DNA of 5,190 bases from Actinomyces viscosus. GTDB lineage: Bacteria > Bacteroidota > Bacteroidia > Flavobacteriales_D > Crocinitomicaceae. Within the stretch, counting starts at the first letter, position 1; each line of letters begins with the position of its first letter. The DNA is taken from contig CALPVI020000162.1 of assembly GCA_943326975.2 (NCBI GenBank), positions 1 to 5,190 on the forward strand, read 5' to 3'. The notes under the pieces are model-generated. The model was given only the letters and a program-made list of their open reading frames with translations. It ran no database searches and was not told where the DNA came from. A program made the translations under genes and the position numbers. Shown here one piece after another: positions 1 through 5,190 of this stretch.

Positions 1-297
1 ACCAACGGTAGCAACAATTACTTTTTGTCCGGCAGCAACATTTGGAGCTCCACATACAATTTGTAATGGTTCACCTGAACCTATATTGACAGTCGTAACT
101 TTTAACTTATCTGCATCTGGATGTTTTTCACATGTCAACACTTCTCCAACAACTACTCCTTCTAATCCACCTTTTACAGCTTCAATTTTCTCTACGCTTT
201 CTACCTCAAGTCCTGTATCTGTTAAGATTTTATCCATTTCTTGTGGAGTTACAGATGTATTAACGTATTGTTTTAACCAGTTGTAAGATACTTTCAT
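1..297 (-). CDS. pheT: Phenylalanine--tRNA ligase beta subunit, N-terminal part (cut by window edge)
   Basis: This is the beta chain of the cytosolic (alphabeta)2 phenylalanyl-tRNA synthetase, which charges tRNA-Phe with phenylalanine. Only the first 99 codons are in the window; bacterial PheT is usually about 800 residues, so the rest lies to the left. The start is the ATG read from 297 back to 295, giving MKVSYNWLKQYV, the standard opening of PheT. From about residue 40 the EMAP/Trbp-like tRNA-binding OB fold begins, shown by GEVLTCEKHPDADKLKV (51-67) and QIVCGAPNVAAGQKV (79-93), both hallmark stretches of this domain. No Shine-Dalgarno sequence precedes the ATG; the leader is A/T-rich. The neighbour across the spacer is divergent, so pheT begins its own transcript. 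No pheS is visible. No frameshift or stop interrupts the visible part. Identification is very secure. Confidence 0.97.
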   Translation of the reverse strand, partial: MKVSYNWLKQYVNTSVTPQEMDKILTDTGLEVESVEKIEAVKGGLEGVVVGEVLTCEKHPDADKLKVTTVNIGSGEPLQIVCGAPNVAAGQKVIVATVG

Positions 298-427
298 GCT
301 ACTAAATTTTTACTCGATTTTTAAAATCATTGCGAATTTAATGAATCTGAGGGAAATCTTGTGGTAATATGTGGTTGAGATTTAAAAATTATTTAGAATG
401 TAGCATTTGCAAGGGGATAAAGGTTTT

Positions 428-439
428 TAACGGTTAAAA
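428..439. repeat. 12-base direct repeat, copy 1 (also a 15-base palindrome)
   Basis: The sequence TAACGGTTAAAA occurs here and again at 528-539, an exact 100-base offset. This copy extends into an odd-length palindrome at 425-439: TTTTAAC, a central G, GTTAAAA. The symmetry resembles a site for a dimeric DNA-binding protein, but no regulator can be named. In A/T-rich DNA a 12-mer with a CGG core recurring within 100 bases is unlikely by chance, though not impossible. Confidence 0.45.
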
Positions 440-527
440 CACTTTAAGTAGAAAATGGATTTCTTAAAATCATTTTTCCAGGATAAAATTACTCAAACAC
501 CAATAAAATAAGGAGCCTAAAAGTTGC

Positions 528-539
528 TAACGGTTAAAA
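528..539. repeat. 12-base direct repeat, copy 2
   Basis: This is the second copy of TAACGGTTAAAA, same orientation, 100 bases downstream of the first. Its palindrome is shorter (TAAC, G, GTTA) because the left flank is GC rather than TT. It lies just upstream of the candidate -33 box (547-550) of the zinc-ribbon gene, where an operator or activator site could act. That role is inferred from position only. Confidence 0.4.
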
Positions 540-546
540 ACTCTTT

Positions 547-574
547 TTTGTAAATTTTCTGAAATTTTACTTTG
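547..574 (+). promoter_or_regulatory. Candidate Bacteroidota-type promoter for the zinc-ribbon gene
   Basis: TTTG at 547-550 is followed, after 16 bases, by TTACTTTG at 567-574. The latter matches the Bacteroidota -7 box TAnnTTTG at all fixed positions but the second. Transcription would begin near 581, leaving a leader of about 54 bases to the ATG at 635. A possible TTG start at 572 falls inside this box, a further reason to prefer the ATG at 635. Match is imperfect and untested. Confidence 0.3.
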
Positions 575-634
575 ACAAAATCCCCTTTTTTCTTAAATTC
601 AAATAACTATTTAAAAATTTATCATTTTAAACCT

Positions 635-1075
635 ATGCAACCTAATTTTGAAAAAAATCTAAATCGTACTTGTATTATTTGTGAACGTCAGCTATTTGGA
701 AGGTCGGATAAAGTCTTTTGTGCTATTCAATGCAAAAACAAATACCATTCAGAAGTACGAAAAACAACCAAAACAATCAGTGCTGAAACATTGAAAATCA
801 TAAATAAAAACTGGACGATCTTGGCAAGTTTAATGACTGAAAAAGGTGAAAAAGTAACGATCAAAAAGTTAACCCTGCAACGTTTAGGATTTGATTTCAA
901 TACGATTACAAATGTCATTTTAAAAAATCAATACATCAATTTTGGAATCTACAATTTCAATTATTATATCACAAAAAATGAGCATGTAATTATAATGAAA
1001 GACAAAGAACAATCAGAAATTTCTCCATTTATCTTTAAACGGAGATTACAGCAATTCCCTCTTCAAACTTCTTGA
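635..1075 (+). CDS. Small zinc-ribbon protein of unknown function (Bacteroidota-type)
   Basis: The protein has 146 residues and no known function. Near the N-terminus is a four-cysteine zinc-ribbon-like motif: C13-x2-C16, then x12, C29-x3-C33, within RTCIICERQLFGRSDKVFC and followed by KNKYHSEVRK. From general knowledge, small proteins with a GRSDK-x-FC-x3-C-x-N-x-YH pattern recur in Bacteroidota genomes as conserved hypotheticals, often with a NW/NR-x-IL segment (here NKNWTILASL, 58-67) and a GF-x-F segment (LGFDF, 84-88), both present. The C-terminal two thirds looks like a mixed alpha/beta domain. There is no signal peptide or membrane segment, so it is probably cytoplasmic. The ATG at 635 is chosen because the upstream in-frame TTG at 572 overlaps the candidate promoter and would add 21 low-complexity residues outside the family pattern. 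A nucleic-acid-binding role is possible but only inferred from the zinc ribbon. Confidence 0.85.
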   Translation: MQPNFEKNLNRTCIICERQLFGRSDKVFCAIQCKNKYHSEVRKTTKTISAETLKIINKNWTILASLMTEKGEKVTIKKLTLQRLGFDFNTITNVILKNQYINFGIYNFNYYITKNEHVIIMKDKEQSEISPFIFKRRLQQFPLQTS

Positions 1076-1078
1076 TAT

Positions 1079-1107
1079 TTTGAATTCTATTTTTGGTTGT
1101 ATATTTG
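1079..1107 (+). promoter_or_regulatory. Promoter candidate for the VWA gene (TTTG-N17-TATATTTG)
   Basis: TTTG at 1079-1082 is followed after 17 bases by TATATTTG at 1100-1107, a full match to the Bacteroidota -7 consensus TAnnTTTG. The -33 box begins four bases after the TGA of the zinc-ribbon gene. Initiation near 1114 would give a leader of under 20 bases before the ATG at 1132. The VWA gene is therefore probably transcribed on its own, even if read-through from the upstream gene also occurs. Confidence 0.6.
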
Positions 1108-1131
1108 ATAAGGTTTCAGAAACAATTTATT

Positions 1132-2535
1132 ATGCGTAGTTTACTTTTTTTTCTTTTTTGGGCTATTATTTCTTCTTTCAATGCGCAAGTTGTTTTTGAA
1201 AAAACCAAACACGATTTTGGTAATTTAACTATGAACAGTGATCGATTTGTTGATATTAAATTGACAAATAAAGGTGCGAAAAAAGCATATATCCTTACTG
1301 TAAAAAAACCAGGTGATGTAGTATATCTTGTCAGTGGTCAATTTATGGAAAAGGATAGTTCGTTACTTGTAAGAATGCAAGTAAATCCGATGAAAAAAGG
1401 AAAGTTTGCTTATGAAGTACAAATTTCCACCAGTGATAAAGACACTCCAACAATTATAAAATTAAATGGGAATTTGAAGGAATTTTCACAAGAAACTGCA
1501 AACTACCTTCAAGCTTGTCCTGATTTTACGAAAAATAGTAAAGATCGAAACGCTGAAAATAATTTTGCTGTTACCGTTGTAACAATTGATAAAGAAACTA
1601 AGGAATTTTTATCTGAATCTTCTGTTTTAATGATTCAAAACGGGCGACCAACATCGGAATTTATAACAAATAAAAAAGGAGAATTCGTTAAACAATTCCC
1701 GCTAGGATTTACCTATATATATGCTTCACATAAAGGCTACTACCCTACTGAAATGGGAGTTTATGTTAATAATACACGTAAATTTGTGATGGTTGAATTA
1801 GAAAAAAATAAAGAAGTTCCTTTCATAAAAGAAAATGAAAATATAACTGCAGATACGACTCAAAAACAATTAGAAGAAAATCTTTCTAAAGCATTGGCAA
1901 CAGAAGAACCAACTAAAATTGAACTTCCTCAAGTTATTGGATTTTCGGAATTAGATAAAAATAATTTTGATGTCGCACTTTTCAAACCTGTTAATGTTGT
2001 TTTTGTATTGGATATCTCTTCTTCTATGAAGATTGGAGAAAAAATGGAGTTAATGAAATATTCTTTATACCAATTAACCACTATTCTTCGTCCCCAAGAT
2101 CAAATAGCAATTGTAACTTATTCAACCACTGCAAATATTTTATTAGAATCTATTCAGGGAGATAAAAAAACTGAAATCAATGCAAAAGTAGATGAGTTAA
2201 AGGCTGCAGGGCTTACTGCTGGTGGAGACGGAATAAAATTAGGATATAAAGAAGCATTGAAGAACTATTTACCAGATGGTGTAAACCAAGTTTTTGTTAT
2301 CACGGATGGTGCTTTTAACCGAAATTCAAGCGATTATAAAAAAGCAATAAAGAAATACAAAAAGAAAGGAATTAACCTTTCCGTAGTAGGAATTCAAAAT
2401 AGTGAGAAGGATAAAATCAGTATGGAGGAAGTCGCGATTTTGGGAGGTGGAAGATATATTCCAATTTATAAATTGGTCGACGCTCAAAATAATCTAAAAC
2501 AAGAAATTCGTTTTATTTCATTTCGAAAAATATAA
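1132..2535 (+). CDS. Secreted VWA-domain protein with ASH/DUF1573-like N-terminus
   Basis: The protein is 467 residues with an apparent signal peptide (1-19: MRS, a hydrophobic core LLFFLFWAIISS, cut after NAQ), so it is exported. Residues 20-117 look like an immunoglobulin-like ASH/DUF1573 domain (FEKTKHDFGNL opening, then alternating strands). About 145-225 resembles a carboxypeptidase-regulatory or PEGA-like beta-sandwich (TNKKGEFVKQFPLGFTYIYA). An acidic, lysine-rich linker follows. The VWA domain spans about 287-455 with a complete metal-ion-dependent adhesion site: D294-x-S296-x-S298 in VLDISSSMK, T362 in GLTAGGDG, and D392 in VITDG. No transmembrane helix or sorting domain follows, and the protein ends soon after the VWA fold. 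The ATG at 1132 is preferred to an upstream TTG at 1093, which would put 13 residues before the signal peptide and overlaps the promoter. VWA domains bind metal and protein ligands; the partner and role here are unknown. Confidence 0.9.
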   Translation: MRSLLFFLFWAIISSFNAQVVFEKTKHDFGNLTMNSDRFVDIKLTNKGAKKAYILTVKKPGDVVYLVSGQFMEKDSSLLVRMQVNPMKKGKFAYEVQISTSDKDTPTIIKLNGNLKEFSQETANYLQACPDFTKNSKDRNAENNFAVTVVTIDKETKEFLSESSVLMIQNGRPTSEFITNKKGEFVKQFPLGFTYIYASHKGYYPTEMGVYVNNTRKFVMVELEKNKEVPFIKENENITADTTQKQLEENLSKALATEEPTKIELPQVIGFSELDKNNFDVALFKPVNVVFVLDISSSMKIGEKMELMKYSLYQLTTILRPQDQIAIVTYSTTANILLESIQGDKKTEINAKVDELKAAGLTAGGDGIKLGYKEALKNYLPDGVNQVFVITDGAFNRNSSDYKKAIKKYKKKGINLSVVGIQNSEKDKISMEEVAILGGGRYIPIYKLVDAQNNLKQEIRFISFRKI

Positions 2536-2600
2536 TCTTAAACAATAAAGAGGCTGTCCAAAAAGTTCTAATTAAAAAATTTAACATATAAAAAATATAA

Positions 2601-2642
2601 GGTCATATAAGTAATTAGTTAAAGCAAATTACTTATATGTCC
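2601..2642. repeat. 16-base-pair stem-loop
   Basis: GGTCATATAAGTAATT (2601-2616) is complementary to AATTACTTATATGTCC (2627-2642) at 15 of 16 positions, around a 10-base loop. It is the longest perfect-type hairpin I found in the window. The only mismatch is at the third pair. The stem is A/T-rich apart from its GG/CC base. It sits near the middle of the inverted-repeat element. On the minus strand it is followed within a few bases by a T-rich run, so it may add to paaZ termination. Confidence 0.7.
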
Positions 2643-2663
2643 TAATAATCTCTAATATGGTTC

Positions 2664-2690
2664 AAAAAATGTCCTTTTTCGGACAGCTTT
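2664..2690 (-). terminator. Intrinsic terminator of paaZ, possibly bidirectional
   Basis: Read on the minus strand, TGTCC (2685-2681), a 6-base GAAAAA loop and GGACA (2674-2670) form a short hairpin followed directly by six T residues (2669-2664). This is a standard Rho-independent shape about 25 bases past the paaZ stop. On the plus strand the same stem is followed by GCTTTTA, a poorer U-tract, so it could also help stop VWA transcripts. The stem is only five pairs and the left GGCTGTCC arm at 2552 could compete for it. Confidence 0.6.
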
Positions 2691-2709
2691 TATCATATTT
2701 CTTTAAAGC

Positions 2710-4758
2710 TTAATCTTGATTCAATTTTCTAACCATTGTTAAAATCGTAGCTAAAGCAACAGTTTCTCCTGTTTCGTCGTAAACATCTACTAAAAATTTC
2801 ACAATTCCTTTTGCAATATCGTCTTCCGAACGTTTTTCTTGATCTACTTTTTCTTTTACTGTAAATCGAACTCCTATTGTTGCTCCAGGATAAACAGGTT
2901 TTGTAAAACGAGCCTCTTCTAATCCGTAATTCAATAAGACAGGTCCTTTTTTCGGATCAACAAATAATCCAGCTGCTTTTGATAAAACAAAATAGCCGTG
3001 TGCTACTCTTCTTTCGAAAATTGTACCTTCTAAAGAAGTTGCGTCCATGTGTGCATAGAAATTATCTCCTGATACATTCGCAAAGTTTACAATATCTGCA
3101 TCTGTAACAGTATGCTTGTGTGTGAAAACTGTTTCACCGATTTCCAATTCTTCAAAATGTTTTCTGAATACATGTGGATTTGCTTCCGGCATTTCAGCAC
3201 CAACTTGAAATTGTTGTGTTATTTTAGTTATCGTTGTTGGGTGACCTTGAATAGCTGTTCTTTGTAAGTAATGTAATACTCCACGTTTACCTCCCATTTC
3301 TTCTCCACCACCAGCTCTTCCTGGTCCTCCATGTGTTAATAATGGCATTGGTGATCCATGTCCTGTACTTTCTTTCGCACAATCTTTGTTCAACACTAAT
3401 ATACGTCCGTGCATACTTGCTGCACCGATTACATAATCAGTTGCTTCTTTATCATTTGGAGTTACAATTGAAGATACTAAAGATCCCTTACCCATTTTAG
3501 CTAATTCAATAGCATCATCTAAAGTTTTGTATGGCATAATTGTAGAAACAGGACCAAAAGCTTCAATGTTATGACAATCTGTATTTACAAATGGATTTTC
3601 ATTTCTAAAAAGAATCGGAGAGAAAAATGCTCCTTTTTCTTTGTCTGCACCGATTACTTCAAAATTATCTAAATCACCGTAAACGATATTCTGAGATTTC
3701 GCTAATTGTTCTACATTTGCACGTACTCTTTCAACTTGCAATTTTGTTGCTAAAGCACCCATTCTAACTCCTTCTTGACTTGGGTCACCAATTTTTGTAG
3801 TAGCTAAACGTGCTGCAATCCCTTTTTCTACTTCTTCCAATAAATTTTCAGGAACAATAATTCTTCTAACAGCAGTACATTTCTGACCTGCTTTTATCGT
3901 AATTTCTTTAACTGTTTCCTTGATAAATAAATCAAATTCTTCCGTTCCTGGCACTGCATATTGACCTAAAATAGTAGCGTTCAATGAATCTGCTTCTAAA
4001 TTAAACGGAACACTCTCTTGTGCAATTTGCGGTAATCCTTTTAAAATTTTACCTGTTGAAGCACTTCCTGTAAAAGTGACAACATTTTCTGATGTAACGT
4101 GATCTATAATTCCACGACCTAAACCACAAACTAATTGCAATGAACCTTCCGGTAAAATCTTTGAATCGATAATGTCACGAACCATTACCTCTGTTAAATA
4201 ACACGTGTATTCGGAAGGTTTTACGATTGCTGGAACACCTGCCATTAAATTCACGGCAATTTTTTCTAACATACCCCAAATTGGGAAATTAAATGCATTG
4301 ATGTGTATGGCAGCACCTTCTTTTGGTACCATGATGTGATGACCAATAAACGTTCCGTTTTTAGATAATGGAGCTGCTTGACCATCAACATAATAGGGTA
4401 AATCTGGAAATTGTCTTCTCAAAGATGCATTCGCAAATAAGTTTCCTATTCCTCCTTCTATATCAATCCACGAATCAACTTTCGTTGCTCCTGTCCATGC
4501 ACTAACTTGGTAATATTTATTTTTTTTCTCCATTAAAAAAAGAGCCAATGCTTTCAACATTCTTCCTCTTTCTTGGAACGTCATCTTTCTTAACGTATGC
4601 CCTCCTGTTTTTCTTGCATACTCCAACATTGCTTGGTAATCCAACCCTGCACTTGATGCTTCTCCAATTTTTTCTCCAGTAATTGCATTGTACAGATTGG
4701 TTTCAACTCCGTCTCCATCAAACCATTTACCTAAAGCGTAATTTTGATAACGTTGCAT
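2710..4758 (-). CDS. paaZ: Bifunctional oxepin-CoA hydrolase / 3-oxo-5,6-dehydrosuberyl-CoA semialdehyde dehydrogenase
   Basis: PaaZ acts in the aerobic CoA-dependent phenylacetate pathway. Its MaoC-type domain opens the oxepin-CoA ring, and its aldehyde dehydrogenase domain oxidises the resulting semialdehyde with NADP+ to 3-oxo-5,6-dehydrosuberyl-CoA. The length of 682 residues matches E. coli PaaZ (681). Residues 1 to about 515 are the dehydrogenase: INAFNFPIWGMLEK (153-166), FTGSASTG (229-236), the general base E255 in PFNLEADSLN and the nucleophile C294 in AGQKCTAVRR. Residues from about 530 to the end are the (R)-hydratase/hot-dog domain, with D565 and H570 in SGDNFYAHMD and RVAHGYFVLS after it. 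These four residues match the E. coli catalytic set with small offsets, so both activities should be intact. The start ATG follows an A/T-rich leader and gives the usual N-terminal length. No other paa gene is in view. It converges on the VWA gene and lies 101 bases downstream of the SUMF1-like gene. Confidence 0.96.
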   Translation of the reverse strand: MQRYQNYALGKWFDGDGVETNLYNAITGEKIGEASSAGLDYQAMLEYARKTGGHTLRKMTFQERGRMLKALALFLMEKKNKYYQVSAWTGATKVDSWIDIEGGIGNLFANASLRRQFPDLPYYVDGQAAPLSKNGTFIGHHIMVPKEGAAIHINAFNFPIWGMLEKIAVNLMAGVPAIVKPSEYTCYLTEVMVRDIIDSKILPEGSLQLVCGLGRGIIDHVTSENVVTFTGSASTGKILKGLPQIAQESVPFNLEADSLNATILGQYAVPGTEEFDLFIKETVKEITIKAGQKCTAVRRIIVPENLLEEVEKGIAARLATTKIGDPSQEGVRMGALATKLQVERVRANVEQLAKSQNIVYGDLDNFEVIGADKEKGAFFSPILFRNENPFVNTDCHNIEAFGPVSTIMPYKTLDDAIELAKMGKGSLVSSIVTPNDKEATDYVIGAASMHGRILVLNKDCAKESTGHGSPMPLLTHGGPGRAGGGEEMGGKRGVLHYLQRTAIQGHPTTITKITQQFQVGAEMPEANPHVFRKHFEELEIGETVFTHKHTVTDADIVNFANVSGDNFYAHMDATSLEGTIFERRVAHGYFVLSKAAGLFVDPKKGPVLLNYGLEEARFTKPVYPGATIGVRFTVKEKVDQEKRSEDDIAKGIVKFLVDVYDETGETVALATILTMVRKLNQD

Positions 4759-4791
4759 ATATTCAGTTTTATATTTCTAATTTTTAACTTG

Positions 4792-4818
4792 TAAAGATAC
4801 AATGAAAACAATTACAAA
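4792..4818 (-). promoter_or_regulatory. Candidate promoter for paaZ
   Basis: On the minus strand, TATCTTTA (complement of 4792-4799) matches the -7 box TAnnTTTG except for its last base. TTTG (complement of 4815-4818) lies 15 bases upstream, slightly shorter than the usual spacing. Initiation would be near 4786, giving a leader of roughly 28 bases before the paaZ ATG. The box lies in the 101-base gap after the SUMF1-like gene, which suggests paaZ can be transcribed independently of it. The spacing defect keeps confidence low. Confidence 0.35.
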
Positions 4819-4859
4819 TGATGCAAAGTAACTTGACTGAATTACGATTTTTCCAATGG

Positions 4860-5190
4860 CTAAATTTTCTTTAACTTATAGTGTCCAATCTTGGTGAACA
4901 TTACTCTAAATCCGATGTTCGGATGAGCTGAAATCATGCCTTTGTAAGGGTCTGGTCCAAATATCTTAATCGTTTCTGCATCGTCCATCCAACCACCTCC
5001 TGCAGTGCCTGAGTTTGTTTTATAAATGGACTCATAAACAAACTCTGCAACGTTACCGCTCATACAGTATAAGCCGAAAGTACTTTTGTTATAAGCAGTA
5101 GTGATTGCTTGTGTAAATGCACCATCATCAAAGAATTTTTTTGGAAAAGGTTTGTAATTCACTTCGTATTTTCCATCACTGTTTTTCGTG
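4860..5190 (-). CDS. Formylglycine-generating-enzyme-like (SUMF1-fold) protein, C-terminal part
   Basis: The frame is open to the right edge, so this is the last 109 codons of a longer gene, ending in TAG at 4862-4860. A GTG at 5162 is internal, because in-frame residues continue upstream (TKNSDGKYE). The C-terminal signature of the FGE/SUMF1 fold is clear: TTAYNKSTFGLYCMSGNVAEFVYE, GGGW, and IGFRVMF near the end. In true FGE the GGS motif is followed by two copper-binding cysteines spaced five apart (Cys336 and Cys341 in human). The matching segment here, GGGWMDDAETI, has Asp and Ile at those places. It is therefore probably not a sulfatase-activating enzyme but one of the many non-catalytic or differently acting SUMF1-like proteins, a group that in Bacteroidota includes the gliding proteins GldJ and GldK. 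Which branch it belongs to cannot be told from this fragment. paaZ follows on the same strand after 101 bases. Confidence 0.88.
   Translation of the reverse strand, partial: TKNSDGKYEVNYKPFPKKFFDDGAFTQAITTAYNKSTFGLYCMSGNVAEFVYESIYKTNSGTAGGGWMDDAETIKIFGPDPYKGMISAHPNIGFRVMFTKIGHYKLKKI

Larger units (their letters stand above)
298..634. other. Divergent intergenic spacer between pheT and the zinc-ribbon gene
   Basis: This 337-base stretch has no convincing open reading frame on either strand and no recognisable RNA gene. It must hold the promoters of two divergent genes. It contains the two copies of a 12-base repeat listed separately, and a weak A/T-rich inverted repeat at 451-462 against 467-478 (10 of 12 positions pair). 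On the minus strand I see no full TAnnTTTG box for pheT. The nearest is TAAATTCG (complement of 333-340), which has no matching upstream TTTG. The pheT leader may therefore be long, or its promoter may be degenerate. Confidence 0.6.
2550..2690. repeat. Inverted-repeat element in the convergent spacer (possible MITE or IS remnant)
   Basis: The spacer between the convergent VWA and paaZ genes is bounded by an inverted repeat. GCTGTCC then AAAAAG reads at 2553-2565, and the reverse complement of 2674-2687 reads GCTGTCC, one extra G, AAAAAG. Between these arms lie about 108 A/T-rich bases with a strong hairpin of their own. Outer flanks are A/T-rich (AATAAA on the left, TTTTAT on the right). No coding sequence is present, and I could not see a clean target-site duplication. 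GGCTGTCC-AAAAAG resembles insertion-sequence ends, so a MITE or a decayed IS is one reading. Nested transcription terminators for two convergent genes is the other. Confidence 0.45.

Noticed and set aside
86..286. Plus-strand open frame of 66 codons
   Set aside because: It lies wholly antisense to the start of pheT, whose protein sequence is unmistakable; its serine/threonine-rich translation is typical of a shadow frame.
451..478. Weak inverted repeat in the pheT upstream spacer
   Set aside because: Ten of twelve pairs match, but nearly all are A-T and two adjacent central mismatches break the stem; such matches are common in A/T-rich DNA.
572..634. TTG-initiated extension of the zinc-ribbon protein by 21 residues
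   Set aside because: The TTG overlaps a candidate -7 box and the added residues precede the family's normal short N-terminus; the ATG at 635 is a better start.
727..918. Minus-strand open frame of 63 codons
   Set aside because: It is antisense to the zinc-ribbon gene, has no promoter or recognisable product, and its hydrophobic translation follows from the opposite strand being lysine- and asparagine-rich.
1109..1112. AAGG as a ribosome binding site for the VWA gene
   Set aside because: It is about 19 bases from the ATG, too far for a Shine-Dalgarno interaction, and would fall upstream of the predicted transcript start.
1093..1131. TTG-initiated extension of the VWA protein by 13 residues
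   Set aside because: It would bury the signal peptide behind MVVYLIRFQKQFI and would start upstream of the best -7 box; the ATG at 1132 gives a standard signal peptide.
4761..4842. Seven-base inverted repeat ATTCAGT / ACTGAAT around the paaZ upstream gap
   Set aside because: The arms are short and separated by 68 bases with no U-tract, so it is not convincing as a terminator or operator.

Overview
The window is AT-rich (my estimate is roughly one third G+C) and looks like a chromosomal piece from a Bacteroidota bacterium, most likely class Flavobacteriia. Three things support this. Start codons lack Shine-Dalgarno sequences and sit in A/T-rich leaders. Promoter candidates fit the Bacteroidota form TTTG-N17-TAnnTTTG. 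The gene content also fits: a small zinc-ribbon protein of a type recurrent in Bacteroidota, and a secreted von Willebrand A protein with an ASH/DUF1573-like N-terminus. Genus cannot be fixed from the sequence alone.

Layout, left to right. Positions 1-297 (minus) hold the first 99 codons of pheT, the beta chain of phenylalanyl-tRNA synthetase, cut by the window edge. A 337-base divergent spacer (298-634) follows; it carries a 12-base repeat present twice, exactly 100 bases apart. Next are two plus-strand genes: an uncharacterised CxxC...CxxxC zinc-ribbon protein (635-1075), then a secreted three-part protein with a C-terminal VWA domain (1132-2535) and what looks like its own promoter in the short gap. 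A structured 174-base spacer (2536-2709) separates this gene from a convergent minus-strand gene. It contains a 16-base-pair hairpin enclosed by a GCTGTCC inverted repeat, and the inner edge of that repeat doubles as a terminator. The minus-strand gene (2710-4758) is a complete paaZ, the fused aldehyde dehydrogenase/MaoC hydratase of phenylacetate degradation, with all key catalytic residues present. The right edge (4860-5190, minus) is the C-terminal part of a formylglycine-generating-enzyme-like (SUMF1-fold) protein that lacks the copper-binding cysteine pair of true FGE.

The genes do not form one pathway. pheT is housekeeping; paaZ is catabolic and has no other paa gene in view; the zinc-ribbon/VWA pair has no known function. 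I found no tRNA, rRNA, CRISPR array, transposase gene or phage gene. The region reads as ordinary chromosome. The points most worth a second look are the hairpin element at 2550-2690, the architecture of the VWA protein, the FGE-like protein without its active-site cysteines, and the spaced repeat upstream of pheT.
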